From contig CM068838.1 in NCBI GenBank assembly GCA_028554795.2, positions 92,648,974-92,712,973 of the forward strand: 64,000 nucleotides of DNA, in the 5' to 3' direction. The stretch comes from Sinohyriopsis cumingii. Lineage: Eukaryota > Mollusca > Bivalvia > Unionida > Unionidae. The notes beneath the pieces were generated by a model. It was given only the letters and a program-made list of their open reading frames with translations, searched no databases and was not told where the DNA came from. The position numbers were made by a program, and so were the translations under genes. Below are positions 31,690 to 44,244 of the stretch, in pieces. Position 1 is the stretch's first letter, and every line of letters begins with the position of its first letter.

Positions 31690-31993
31690 ACGTAGCTTTA
31701 ACAATTTTTCAGTCATATCGCTACGATGTCTGCAGTGTTGCAGTTTATAGTAATGTATAGCACCTGGAAAACATGCCGCAGACATCATGTAGCATAATGT
31801 CCCACCAAGTCACGTGATCCTGAAATCCGGGTGACCAATTTTAACACTAATATCTTAACGCTGAGCGTATAGAGAAGCAGTTGTTAGTTGCACTTTTTAA
31901 AGTCTTTGGTATGACTCGACCGGGATTCGAACGGGTGGACGACCTCCCTCATCCGAGGTGGACGCTCTACCCACTACTCCACCTGAGCGGTCC
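31690..31993 (-). mobile_element. tRNA-derived SINE, copy 1
   Basis: On the minus strand the head resembles a tRNA with A-box-like GTGGGTAGAGCG and B box GTTCGAATCCC. It is followed by a body of about 220 bp ending in gactgaaaaattgttaaagc. Two further copies are at 45,140-45,437 and 58,336-58,636. The polymerase III boxes are intact enough to recognise, but the family name is not known to me. Confidence 0.75.
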
Positions 31994-32144
31994 ATGGGAA
32001 ACCTATGTATCATGTTTGGTGGATTTTCATTCAGCAATTTTGTTGAGATGAAGGTAACGGACAGGCGAATATGCAAAGAGTATCACACCATCCACCCACA
32101 AATGGGTGGCGAAAGAAAAATGAACATAAAGAAAAAATGCTTAC

Positions 32145-32297
32145 TTGCCATTCCCAAAATCCATATGCAGAAGAGAAAGAATGGTTCCCGCCATTTTGGG
32201 CTCCTCAGTGAGAATATGAAGAGTAAAAGGGAGACACTGCAAAATAAGATCGGAACTAGCCCTTCTATTATCCCTGAGACGTATGGGAACTGCCAAG
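32145..32297 (-). CDS. Tetraspan membrane protein, exon 3
   Basis: The acceptor is a T-rich tract ending TTTTGCAG and the donor is GTAAGC. The 153-nt exon encodes membrane helices including EGLVPILFCSVSLLLFIFSL and, after a short loop with PKWREP, FFLFCIWILGMA. Phase 1 at both ends agrees with exons 2 and 4. The duplicate exon at 58,791-58,943 has the same length and splice phases. Confidence 0.8.
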
Positions 32298-32402
32298 CTG
32301 CAAAAAAAAATTAAAAAAAATTGAAAATTGAAAATCAGTCCGCGTATTGACCATCAATCCAAACTGGAATTCAACAGATCATACAATCCCCTCGAGCTTT
32401 TA

Positions 32403-32530
32403 TTTCACAATATGATATACCCAGTTGTTATTTCACAATATGACATAGTTGTTATTAAAAATATGTCATACTCAGTTTGTATTTCACAATATGACATACT
32501 TAGTTTTTTTTTTCTTCACAATATGATATA
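32403..32530. repeat. 28-bp degenerate tandem repeat
   Basis: Unit atttcacaatatgacatact followed by cagttgtt. The array is longer in the duplicate at about 59,040-59,240. Confidence 0.8.
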
Positions 32531-32699
32531 CTAAGTCTTTACTTGAAATCACACTGTTCATGTTGTGGTTAACAATCTTTGTTGTTTTCTAAATTATATC
32601 TGTAACTTGCTTTCCAAATGGAAATAGTATTTCGCAGGTATGTTGAAAACGAATACGAATTTTACAGATTCATTGGTTGACTTTACTTGTGTGATTTTT

Positions 32700-32702
32700 G
32701 TG

Positions 32703-32756
<54 letters not shown>

Positions 32757-32757
32757 C
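32700..32757. repeat. (TG)n microsatellite
   Basis: TG run with a few C substitutions. Confidence 0.95.
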
Positions 32758-33400
32758 GTTTATGTGGTAAAAACTGAAACGTCAACGTATAGTCATCAAC
32801 TAGGTCATTAAAAACGATCCGCCAACAGCTTGGGGAATTATAACAAATCAGACAAACAAATTGTACCTAAAACTTCATCACACATATTAAAATGACCTTG
32901 ATCGGTCTTGTCCGAGAGTCAGACGGTTAACATATATCAATGGTCGTCCTTAAAAACTTTACCGTCTGGAATCAGGTCACAAGTAGTACTTCCAGTTCAG
33001 TACCCACAAATGTAGTTCTAATCTATTTTTAGAACATAGTTTCCTCTCTCATTTATTGGTAGGGATTCAAAGACAATTGTTTATTCTTGAGAATATGAAC
33101 TCAGGGTATGGTTTTCCGTGTGTATTTTGGGGACAGTACACAGTGAGTAATAAGCCCTTGGTGATGATCTGGAAGTGAAATATGTGTTCTGTTTACCTGT
33201 TGCTCTATTGACCATCCAGCCTCTGAAAAAAATGCAGGTCAACCTTTCACAAGAACTTCACCGTGTAGTCATCTTTTGATGGTATTTTAGATTAACATAT
33301 CATTTGTATTGATTGTCACACAGTGGAAAGGTCAGTACTGAGAAACAAAGGTAGAGGACATATAGTAAAATTGTGTTCCGTCATGTCTGGGCAGTATTAA

Positions 33401-33787
33401 TTAAACTTTAAATTGGCATAAATGTTTTTATTATTAATGATTAGACACATGACATTTTCACACCTTGTACATATTGACTATAGCAATTAGAAACTATAAT
33501 TTAAATTTTAGAAAAATTAATTTAACCTTTTTAATAAATTAAAAATAATAATCCCCCCCCCCACATTTACAGAAATGGTATATGTTGGAGATGACATTAT
33601 TATTAGCAGCAATGTATTCCTACACCATATCAAAGTTGCAATGGAGGATTTATTTCAAAGTCTGTCAGCGAAAATCTCTTTAAATTCTGTGCTAGCACAT
33701 AACAGTGATTGTAGAATATGGAGAGGAGATGTAACAGCCAATGGAATTTTATGGCCTATTGTCATATAAGGATCATGTGACAAACAC
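33401..33787. other. Intronic DNA without recognisable features
   Basis: AT-rich sequence within the long third intron of the tetraspan gene. It contains a C9 run near 33,553. No exon is supported. Confidence 0.5.
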
Positions 33788-33799
33788 AGGGAATAAAAA

Positions 33800-34050
33800 A
33801 CATGTCCACATACATACATACAACCATACATACATACAACCATACATACATACATACATACATACAACCATACAACCATACATACAACCATACATACATA
33901 CATACATACATACAAACAACCATACATACATACATACATACATACATACAACCATACATACATACATGCTTACATACATACATACATACATACATACTTA
34001 CATACATACATTCATACCTACCTACCTACCTACCTACCTACATACATACA
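33800..34050. repeat. (ATAC)n microsatellite with CAACC interruptions
   Basis: Tetranucleotide array with regular acaaccat interruptions and a short (CCTA)n block near 34,017-34,040. Confidence 0.95.
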
Positions 34051-34961
34051 TACACACACATCAATCAAGAAGAAGATATATTGTTGGAGACACTTCTTGG
34101 AAGCAGGGTTGACTGCATGTCGTCTATTGACGATGATGTATCAGATAGGCTCATGTTGGTGACCGCAAAGAGCATAGCTTCATTCTACAATAAAATGTGT
34201 GCCCTACTATCAACTAACATGCTCTAACATGATATAAAAAGTAAGTAGTAAATTAACATTAAAAATAAACAATTAAAGGCCAAAGTTATCTTGTCAAATC
34301 CACAAATTTTATTGTATGACAGCTGTTTGTGTGTGTGTTTATGTATTTGTTTATGTATTTGTTTATGTATATTTCCTATAGATTTCTATATGGTTTTCTG
34401 TATTTATATATCTCATTTTGTAAATGCATTAGTTGACGATGTATAATATCATGCTTGCGTTCTCGTCTATGATGTGTCTCATAATCTTATATGTATAATA
34501 TGTACCTTAGCAACCTGATATACTCTTTGTTGGAGAGGTAACTAAGTCATTTAGACAGTCAGTCATAGATAACAAACAAGTATATATATGCATAAATACA
34601 TGCGTCATATGAAGAAAAAAACTACATATAGAATTACACTGTTATAAGTTTTTCATTTCATTTTCGTTGCTATCTCGAACTTAATGTTAAGCACATAACA
34701 CTATAGACGTATTAACTTTTCGAAATATTATCATCATCAAGCAACTGTTAAAAGATTAGTGCCATGCTCAGCCAAATGACTGCAGATTTGCATAATTGCA
34801 GGTATTAAGATATTTCGTTTTGTCAATACGGTAGCTGACACAGTATTACTATTGTATTTTTGTCAATTTTCTGTTTTATTTTATGATCTTGTATTTTCCT
34901 GAATTTGTTTAATCTGGTGTAATCTCTTTTGAAGAGGAAATACAGTCAGTCAGTCATACAT
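34051..34961. other. Intronic DNA between two tetranucleotide arrays
   Basis: No gene, exon or RNA is recognisable. It contains a triplicated gtttatgtatt at about 34,335-34,370. Confidence 0.5.
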
Positions 34962-35566
34962 ACGTATGTATGTATGTATGTATGTATGTCTAATGTATGC
35001 ATGCATGCATGTATGTATGTATGTATGTATGTATGTATGTATGTATGTATGTATGTATGTATGTATGTGTGTATGTCTAATGTATGCATGCATGCATGTA
35101 TGTATGTATGTATGTATGTATGGATGTATGTATGTATGTATGTATGTATGGTTGTATGTATGTATGTATGTATGTATGTATATATGGATGTCTGTATGTA
35201 TGTATGCATGCATGTATGTGTGTATGTATGGTTGTATGTATGTATGTATGTATGGTTGTATGTATGTATGGTTGTATGTATGTATGTATGTATGTATGTC
35301 TGATGTATGTATGCATGCATGCATGCATGCATGTATGTATGTATATATGTATGCATGCATGCATGTATGTATGTATGTATGTATGTATGTATGTATGTAT
35401 GTCTGATGTATGTATGTATGTATTTATTCATGCATGTGTTTATGTATGTATGTATGTATGGTTGTATGTATGTATGTATTTATGTATGTCTGATGTATGT
35501 ATGTATGTATGTATGTATGTATGCATGCATGCATGCGTGTATGTATGTATGTATGTATGTTTGTAT
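34962..35566. repeat. (ATGT)n microsatellite, about 600 bp
   Basis: Long tetranucleotide array with ATGC, GGTT and TCTA variants arranged in repeated blocks. Both strands give long low-complexity frames that are not genes. Confidence 0.97.
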
Positions 35567-35950
35567 GTAACAGTTTCACAGGCAATTCCAACAGCTTGTG
35601 ATGAACTTTGACCAGGTTTCTTTTCATGTCCAAAGATAATGTCATGATATCTTCCATCAAAAGCAACATTTATTTGCTCAGGACGCTTTTGCTCATGTGG
35701 TTTAACGCTGTTGCGTCTAACTGTGTCATGTATATAAAAAAAGGACTTGTGTCAAAAATACAGATTGCTACAAACGAAATTTAAATTGTTAAGCAAACAT
35801 ATGAAATCAACGTAAATAATGAATGTAATAAACGAAAGAAAAAAAACGTTTGTATGAAAAATCACACAATTTGATCCAAGAACAAAATTGAAAAAGGCAA
35901 AAGTGAAATGAAGAAAAAAAAAAGTGTAACACTAATATACCCTTTTCATT

Positions 35951-36022
35951 CTATTGCAGTGCGTTCTTACGAGCTGCCTTGGTTGTAAATTGCTTCCTAG
36001 GTGCTTTTCCACCGATGGACTT
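35951..36022 (-). pseudogene. Histone H3 tail fragment
   Basis: The minus strand reads 23 codons with GGKAPRKQFTTKAARKNA, clearly related to the H3 N-terminal tail (residues about 9-29), then a stop. Nothing before or after resembles H3, so this is a short pseudogene fragment. It is absent from the corresponding block near 42,880. Confidence 0.7.
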
Positions 36023-36119
36023 GAAAATCTCATATTCAAGCATTCCTAGCTGGGAACAGTAGAAATCTTGCCTTCTTAAGAGCGACAAAATCCACGTGAT
36101 GACTGCTCGGCGTCTCACT

Positions 36120-37090
36120 CTAACTCCAAATTTATATATATCGTTTTTGGAAAGTTTGTCCATGGCAAAAAATATAATTTTATTCACTTCGTTCTGTTTT
36201 TCAAACAGTAAATTTCGACTAGCGGCAATAACTAACAGAAATGCTTCCAGGGCAACCTCCATACATCAAAGAGCTCGAAACGAAAGGGCAGATAATGAGG
36301 TCAACGCAAGAGGCTATAATAGCTAACCATTTCAGTGTTTGGAAGTTATGATAAAGATTTTCAAATGATTTTGCTCTTTGATAAGGGTTAGAGCCTTTGG
36401 ATAAAACTGTACGGACTTCATACGTTCATACGCGGGACCGGCCATTTAAATGACGAAGAGTGCCCTGGAATATCTTGTTTTAGAAAAATAACCCAGGTTC
36501 ACAAATAGTTTGAAAATATTCTTGTTCTGGTTTATAGCAAAATAAAAGTCCTACCGTGTCCATTGTATTAGTTTATAAAAAAAAATAATTATGAGGCGAA
36601 CGAAAAATAATTTCATTTTGAAGAAAATTCCAAAAGGCCCCCACCCCAAAATTTAAATGATAGATCCCTTACCGTTGTCTCCAAAATTTGGTTCACTTTC
36701 GCTTGCTTACTTATCGATAACATTTATAACGACGGCAATAGTATGGCCTATGAGCTTCATCGCACAAAAGGCTTTTAAGTCCATTATACAAGAAGTTGCT
36801 TGTCCCTTAAACAATGCACGTTATGGAGCCCCGTTCCCAATGAGGAAGTTTTGAATGTTTACGAGTTATAGATCGTACAATGCATACATACCTTGGTAAG
36901 AGATCAGCTAGGCTTACAAAGGGTGAAAGAATAACGAAATGCGCACGCATGATTTGTTTTGAAAGACCCAGTGATCACGAGTTAAGTTGAACTGGAATCT
37001 TTTAATAGCATGTTTTTGAATAACGATAATGTATTTTTGGTGTTTTTGTTTTAAACCGAAGGAAGGTATAGTTCGCCCATGGACACTATT
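36120..37090. repeat. Segmental duplication block C
   Basis: Matches 42,880-44,225 except that the second copy has about 440 bp inserted (42,970-43,410) that resemble 32,960-33,390. A 65-codon frame at 36,657-36,854 is shared with 43,850-44,047 but is not recognisable as a protein. Confidence 0.75.
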
Positions 37091-37109
37091 AATCGTAATA
37101 ACTAAGTAG

Positions 37110-38500
37110 CATTCATCCAGTACACGAATGTAAACCCTATATGCATTACTCCATTACACGTCAGTAAGGTCTATATGCATTCATCCAATAGACGTCAGTA
37201 AGGTCTATATGCATTAATCCAGTACACGACTGTAAGCCCTATATACATTAATCCAATACACGTCAGTAAGGTCTATATGCATTCATCCAGTACACGACTG
37301 TAAGCCCTATATACATTAATCCAATACACGTCAATAAGGTCAACATGCATTACTCCAATAGACGTCACTTAGGTCTATATGCATTCATCCAATACACGTC
37401 AGTAAGGTCGATATGCATTCATCCAGTACACGACTGTAAGCCCTATATACATTAATCCAATACACGTCAGTAACGTCTATATGCATTCATCCAGTACACG
37501 ACTGTAAGCCCTATATACATTAATCCAATACACGTCAGTAAGGTCAACATGCATTACTAGAATAGACGTCAGTTAGGTCTATATGCATTCATCAAATACA
37601 CTTCAGTAAGGTCTATATGCATTCATCCAATACACGTCAGTAAGGCCTATATGCATTAATCCAATACACGTCAGTAAGGCCTATATGCATTCATCCAATC
37701 TACGTCCTTAAGGTATATATGCATTCATCCAATATACGTCAGTAAGGTCTATATACATCAATCCAATACACGCCAGTAATGTCTATATGCATTACTCCAA
37801 TAGACGTCAGTAAGGTCTATATGCATTCATACAATACACGTCAGTAAGGTCTATATGCATTCATCCAATACACGTCAGTAAGGCCTATATGCATTAATCC
37901 AATACACGTCAGTAAGGCCTATATGCATTCATCCAATCTATGTCATTAAGGTTTATATGCATTCATCCAATATAAGTCAGTAAGGTCTATATACATTAAT
38001 CCAATACACGCCAGTAACCTCTATATGCATTACTCCAATAGACGTCAGTAAGGTCTATATGCATTCATCCAATACACGTCAGTAAGGTCTATATACATTA
38101 ATCCAATACACGTCAGTAAGGTCTATATGCATTACTCCAATAGACGTCAGTAAGATCTATATGGATTCATCAAATACACGTCAGTAAGGCCTATATGCAT
38201 TCATCCAATCCACGTCATTAAGGTATATATGCATTCATCCAATACACGTCAGTAAGGTCTATATACATTAATCCAATACATGTCAGTAAGGTCTATATGC
38301 ATTCATCAAATACACGTCAGTAAGGTCTATATGCATTCATCCAATATACGTCAGCAAGATCTATATGCATTAATCCAATACACGTCATTAAGGTATATAT
38401 GCATTCATCCAATACACGTCAGTAAGGTCTATATGCGTTCATCCAATACACGTCAGTAAGGTCTATATGCATTCATCCAATGCACGCCAGTAAAGCCTAT
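37110..38500. repeat. 34-bp satellite array with higher-order structure
   Basis: About 41 copies of a 34-bp unit of the form attcatccaatacacgtcag plus taaggtctatatgc. Variant units recur at fixed distances. The gtcaacatg variant at 37,339 and 37,543 is 204 bp (six units) apart. The cgccagtaa variant at 37,771 and 38,009 is 238 bp (seven units) apart. A shorter array is at 44,245-44,715. Confidence 0.95.
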
Positions 38501-38504
38501 CTTT

Positions 38505-39240
38505 GTGTCATCAAATATACATACCTTCAAAGCCTATTTGTGTTGTCGAATAAACATGTTTGCAAGGTCTGTATGTGTGTCATCTAATATACATGTCGTT
38601 TAATCTACATGGATTTCATCGAATATGTATGCAAGTTAGGTCTATATGTATTCATTTCCTCTTTCTCCGAACGCTGGTAGAATTATCATATGTATGTGTA
38701 TTCACTTCGAGGCTGCGTGCATTCACCAAGATGTCGAAAAGGTCTGATAACATAATAAAATGGATCAATTATAAAATAAAAAAAAATATTCTAATGGAAA
38801 CCGCATGGTCGACATCTAAAAAATGTTTCCGAATTTCTCGGGATTAATGACCGCCCTGCAATGAAGTTATTTCCCAAAATGATTTCAGATGTGTTTAGAA
38901 TTTCATGGTACATGCAGTATTGCAGCCATTTTGACGGAAACGTGGGTGGGTGTAAATTTTAGTTACACCTTAATTTACCGCATGTATTATATTTGCTAGG
39001 TTCCGATTGATTGGTGCTATATTGCACACAAGCGCATGAAAGGCAAAGTCGTGAATGAACGATCTGGTTACACAATGGGGACTCATCTTCACCCCTTCCC
39101 CCTCCCAGAACGTGTCCTACATGATTGTTTTTTTTACATCCAGATGGTTAATAGGATGCCCTGAAAAGGCTTAAAATGCGGTACCGTCTAAGGCATTTGC
39201 GCAATGGGCACGACCTGATAGCTCTGGATGTGCCTTTCCC
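38505..39240. other. Intronic DNA without recognisable features
   Basis: No gene or exon is supported. Sequence ggatgccctgaaaaggctta near 39,155 only partly resembles the stem-loops of the Polintons. Confidence 0.5.
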
Positions 39241-39279
39241 GCAGCTGACCAAAACGTAAAGTCTCAGGCTCGGCTAATG

Positions 39280-39445
39280 TGGGTACGTGATAAAGCCTGC
39301 CTGTAGCTTCTCGTGGGTCGTTGTATCTTACCTGGGTTTTCCAGGGTTCTTCCTGCACCAATTATACTGGCTGCCATGTATATCATATTTTGTGCTGAAA
39401 AATGGCGTTAAACCCTACAAGAACAAGAACAATCAAAACGTAAAA
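39280..39445 (+). mobile_element. Molluscan-type SINE tail fragment
   Basis: The order ttttccagggttcttcctgc, ctggctgcc, then gaaaaatggcgttaaaccct resembles the conserved 3' domain of SINEs widespread in molluscs. Only the tail is seen. This is part of the basis for suggesting a mollusc host. Confidence 0.5.
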
Positions 39446-39701
39446 CTTAGTAGTGGTGTTACTGAGGGACAAGGGTAACAACATATGCATGATTCCCCAG
39501 TGGTAGACATCACTATAAACTGCAACAATGCTGTCGTCGTAGCGATATATCTGAACAAATGTTATAGCTACGTTAAAAATCCAACTCGCTTACATACACA
39601 CGCACACAAACACACATCGATAAAAAGCAGGCGAGATGCGTATACAGGATATGTTTATACAAAGAAATGTTAGATCTATATTACGGATTGACTATGTTTA
39701 C

Positions 39702-39812
39702 CTAGAAAATTATTTTCAGTGGATACCTTGCTCGATCTAGGACAACTAGGAAAAATCTCCAGGAAGATCAGAAGGCCCAACACCGTCACAGTTTGTAATT
39801 CATAAGAGCCTA
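39702..39812 (-). CDS. Tetraspan membrane protein, exon 2
   Basis: The acceptor AAATTCTCCAG and donor CTAG|GTAAAC bound 111 nt in phase 1 at both ends. The exon encodes the second membrane segment (LQTVTVLGLLIFLEIF). A donor GTATCC closer in would break the phase, so the further donor is preferred. Confidence 0.7.
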
Positions 39813-39968
39813 CTGGAGAATTTTTCCTAGGGCCCATAAATTCTGTCTGCGGCCCTATCTGAAACTGACTGAACGTATCAATTGTCGATGCAGGAATAAA
39901 AGGTAACCATGGTAGCGCATACATGTAATCGGACAAATGTCGGTCACAATCGCTTTATTTATTCTTAC

Positions 39969-40215
39969 CATCTTTCTTCGATTCATAGTCAGAAATCGGG
40001 TACGTTTTGCAATCCCCTTGTTCGCATCGTACATCGTACATCAAGGCCAGGTACATCGCTATCCCCATTTCGGCATTTCTGTACACGAACCACCCGGGCG
40101 TTGTGAATGTTATTAGCTGAAGCATTAACGAAAATCCCAACAATCCGATCATAATTTTGATCGTCCGAATGTGTCTGATGTCGATGGGTAAACACCGAAG
40201 AATCGCTTGTAACAT
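39969..40215 (-). CDS. Tetraspan membrane protein, exon 1 (start of a four-exon gene)
   Basis: The ATG at 40,213-40,215 and donor GTAAGA after 247 nt define the exon. The four exons (39,969-40,215; 39,702-39,812; 32,145-32,297; 29,379-29,638) join in phase to 771 nt, or 256 residues plus stop. The predicted topology is four membrane segments with a first extracellular loop that contains a Cys pair (CEQGDC), as in claudin/PMP22-like tetraspans. Family membership beyond that is inference. The third intron is 7.4 kb and holds the microsatellites and 34-bp satellite. Exons 3 and 4 are duplicated at 56-59 kb. Confidence 0.75.
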
Positions 40216-41532
40216 GGTGACACAGTAAGTTTAGACCACTTTCTTCAAACGTAATTTACGCTATGTCAAAATAATATTCACTCATGATTCACATTATTAT
40301 TTAAAAGGAATAATAGGAACCAGTCTATAAATGGGCGAATATAAAAATAGAGTATATATGGGTTCGGTTGGCCATGCTTGGTTGATAATGAATGTTAAAT
40401 TTAGTTAAACGAATCATTCGAGACCCTATCTTTTGTAACTGAAAAAAGAAATGTTTGATGGTTTATCTAAAGCTATTTTTTATACTTAAGATAGAAAATG
40501 CTGTGTTTCGATTAGTCACTAGAGGCGGGGAAGCATGTAGAAAATAATTCATTTTATATGTTAAACTTGTCTTGACCCATTTTTTGTGCACATGGTACTG
40601 TTTATACAACAAAATGTGACTACAGCGAAATAACCGATCTAATATATCCATAAATATGTAAATGTGTTGCAGCAGAAATGTCAGAAACAACCAAGAACAT
40701 AACTCCAGAAGGCACAAGATCAGCATTCACAATGTTCCAGGGAAAATTAATGATAACAGAAGAAAATTCAGCACCTATGAGCTTTGAAAAACTCCCATTA
40801 TTGTGACATTATAAAGCCCAAGATCATGTCTAGAACTTATGCAAGTTTTCATGATGGAGGAGTGGACAAAACCAAAGCCATACATGACTTTAAAAAAAGC
40901 TTATATTGCTCCGGAAAGCCTAAACTGACCTTGACTTTTTTTTGTCCTTTGATTGTTATTTTTTCAATAATCTTTGAAAAAACGCGTAGTATAAAACTGC
41001 ACGTAGTCACAATATAAATATACATTGATAGTAAATATGTAACATGATATATTTATTTGTAAATACTATGCTGAACAACAGAGGAAATTGTTTTAAAGTC
41101 AAAAGTCAAAATCATATGTGTTAACTAGGGACTACAACTGTTTTGTTTTATGGATCACCTGATTGTGCTGCAAAAGTTAATATTCGTTTAATTGACTTAT
41201 TGTCTCTCCTTAATCTTCTCTTTCCCTCATCCATATCTCTCTCTCTCTCTCTCTCTCTCTCTCACGAAATAACGTGAATGTGGAAATTGCATGCACACAT
41301 ATCCAGTTGATACTTATCAAAATGACGTCAGCAAGGACGGTTGCGGGCTACACTAAATTTAGTTTGTAGCCTGATGGTTAAAAAGTATGCACTGGTACCG
41401 TTTAAAATATAGGAACTTCCACAGGCTCACCCTTCGGAACAGCACAATGTTTCAATTCCACAGATCTATTGCCTACCTGCTTATGTCCTCCTGCCCCGCC
41501 CCCAGCGACAGTTCTTCTGGACAGAGTCATGC

Positions 41533-41563
<31 letters not shown>

Positions 41564-42879
41564 GTTAGAAACTAATTACTATGACCGAAACATAATTTTA
41601 TACAACTATTATACCTTACACTTTTTCCTTTCTTGTACGCTCATAAACAAAGTAGATAAAAAATGTAATGCAAATACAAATATATGAAATTGTCATTCCT
41701 GAAACAAACACGATATTATATGATTAAAACAAAATAGTACACACATATAACACACAGTACAATTGACTGATCCTTGGTCAAGATAACTAAAATTTAGGGA
41801 CCATGACATTGAAACCAGTCGCAGTAACCTAGTGTCTGAGGAAGTAAGTTTATGTCATAAAGAAATATACCGGGAAGGAAAACAAAGGAACCGGCGCCAG
41901 GGACATTGCTATTCTGACACATTGTAAACTAATAAAATGCAAATAGCAATGAGCAACCCATGAACAAATAATAATATATACTTTGTTTCTTCACAGATCT
42001 TTTAGAACTGTAACAGAAAAATGAACACCTACACTATGGGGTATACGGAAACTCCTTAAAGTCTTTAAAGTGCCCACAGGTAAAACATATACAGCTCACC
42101 GTTCATAAAATAACTCTGATAAACGGTCCATCTATTGTGGAATAGGATCAGTAGATCATAGATAGGTATAACTAAAATACGGAATGAAAATAAATGGAAC
42201 GCAATGGAAATAAAATAAGCCATGGAAATTACTTTTTTTTTTAAAAAAAACAACATTTATTAAAAAATCAAAAGAAGTTTTAATCATCAGATGCATACAT
42301 ATCTGTTCGAATTGTACAACAGAAAATCAGAACTGATTTTCAAAACTGGCTTTACTACTTGTATGAAACGTGCCCTTTTGAGAAAATATGCAGTCGTCGT
42401 AAGCAAATGGAAACTATCACATTAAATAATGTTATTGGCCGAATTTTAGATAGTATAAAGCTTTAACGCAATGGAAATAACGTACTCAGTAGAAATTATT
42501 TATTTTATTTTTAAGTGATTTGTTTGGATAAGGAAGGTTAACATAAATATTTCATCATCAGGTGCAAATTCTAAGCGTTTTGAATACTACAAAACATCAT
42601 CATGAATGAAGGTTCATAACTAACTTACTTAAATAAAATGCTACCTTCAACATTCAGTTTAACTGTGATTGTTGTTTTGTTTTTACTCTTTTTTGTTATT
42701 ATTGTTCTTGATTAGCCAAGGAATAGTGTATTCACTATTTTATTATTCCGAAATTATCTTCTTCTACATTTAAACTGCAAATATCTGCACAGGTTATCCA
42801 CATACCCATTGATATATGATTTTATCCACTGTGCATAACAAATATATTTTAATTACTGTATAGCGAATTTATTTAGGGC
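40216..42879. other. Upstream/intergenic DNA of the tetraspan gene
   Basis: AT-rich with a (CT)n run at 41,233-41,262. No open frame above about 90 codons, exon or RNA gene is recognisable. Confidence 0.5.
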
Positions 42880-44225
42880 GTTTTTGGAAAGTTTTCCCAT
42901 GGCGCGAAATCTAATTTCATTCACGTCGTTGTTTTTTTTTTTTGATGATAAAATTTCGACTAGCGGCAATACCTGGAATCGGGTTACAATTAATACTTCC
43001 AGTTCAGTACCCATGAATGTAGTTCTAGTCTATTTTTAGAACATTTTTCCCTCTCTCATTTTGGTGGTGGTAGAAGAGTTTTATTTATGCTTTTTTGGTA
43101 GGGATTTATAGGTAATTGTTTATTCTTGAGAATATGAGCTCAGGATGTTGTTGTCTTTGTGTATTTCGGCGAAAGTTCACAGTGAGTAATAAGGCCTTGG
43201 TGATGATCCGGAAGTGAAATCTGTGTTATGTTTACATGCTGCTATGTTGATAGTCCAGCATATAAAAAAGAGCAGGTCAACCTTTAACGAGAACTTCACC
43301 GTGAAGTCATCTTTGAAGGTATTTTAGATTAATATATGATTTGTATTGATTGTCACACAGTGGGAAGGTCAGTACTGAGCAACAAATGTAGAGAACATAT
43401 AATAAAATTAATTGTGTTCTGTGTCCAGAAATGATTCAAGCGCAACCTCCATACTCTAAAGAGCTCGAAACGAAATGGAAAATAATGAACTGAACGCAAG
43501 ATGCTATAATAGTTAACCATTTCTTTGTTTGGAAGTTATGAAATACATAATAAAGATTTTCAAATGAACTTGCCCTTTTGAAAGGGTTAGAGCCTTTGGA
43601 TAACATTATAAGGACTTCATACGCGGGAACGGCCATTTAAATGACGAAGAGTGCTTTAGAAAAATATCTTGTTTTAGAAAAATAACCCAGGTTCACAAAT
43701 AGTTTGAAAAATAATCTTGTTCTGGTTTATAGCAAAATAAAAGTCCTATTGTGTCCATTGTATTAGTTTATAAAAAAAATAATTATGAGGTGAACGAAAA
43801 ATAATTTCATTTTGAAGAAAATTCCCAAGGTACCCACCCAAAAATTTGAATGATCGATCCCTTACGTTTGTCTCCAAAATTTGCTTCACTTTTGCTTGCT
43901 TACTTATCGATAACATTTATAACGACGGCAATAGTATGGCCTATGAGCTTCATCGCACAAAAGGCTTTTAAGTCCATTATACAAGAAGTTGCTTGTCCCT
44001 TAAACAATGCACCTTGTGGAGCCCCATTCCCAATGAGGAAGTTTTGAATGTTTAAGAGTTAAAGATCGTAAAATGCATAAATATACCTTGGCAAGAGACC
44101 AGATAGGCTTACAAAGATCCCGTGGTCACGACTTAAATTGAACTGGAATCTTTTAATGTGGGTGAATAATGATAACGTTTTTTTTTTTTTTTTTTTTAAA
44201 CAGACGGAAAGGAAGGTTCGCCCAT
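42880..44225. repeat. Segmental duplication block C'
   Basis: Homologous to 36,120-37,090. It includes about 440 bp (42,970-43,410) homologous to the right end of block B (32,960-33,390), so pieces of B and C are joined here. Confidence 0.75.
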
Positions 44226-44244
44226 GGTCACTAATTATCTTAAT

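Larger units (their letters stand above)
29170..33400. repeat. Segmental duplication block B
   Basis: Collinear with 56,150-59,797. Landmarks: 29,400/56,330, 29,960/56,700, 31,270/57,530, 31,700/58,340, 32,150/58,790, 33,000/59,630. It holds exons 3 and 4 of the tetraspan gene. Stretches 29,884-31,260 and 32,535-33,400 contain no gene. Confidence 0.85.

Noticed and set aside
31910-31993. Genuine tRNA gene
   Set aside because: A- and B-box-like motifs are present, but no cloverleaf with a proper acceptor stem can be formed, and the sequence continues into a shared SINE body.
29628-35611. Long frames rich in Met-Tyr-Val-Cys or His-Thr-Tyr-Ile on both strands
   Set aside because: They are translations of (ATGT)n and (ATAC)n microsatellites.
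36657-36854. Conserved 65-codon frame shared with 43,850-44,047
   Set aside because: Similarity is explained by the recent segmental duplication; no recognised domain, splice site or codon pattern.
37110-38500. CRISPR-like regular repeats
   Set aside because: Units are contiguous 34-bp tandem repeats without unique spacers, in an animal genome.
39150-39175. Possible further histone stem-loop (gccctgaaaaggctt)
   Set aside because: The stem does not pair fully, no ACCCA-like cleavage site or purine block follows, and no gene ends there.
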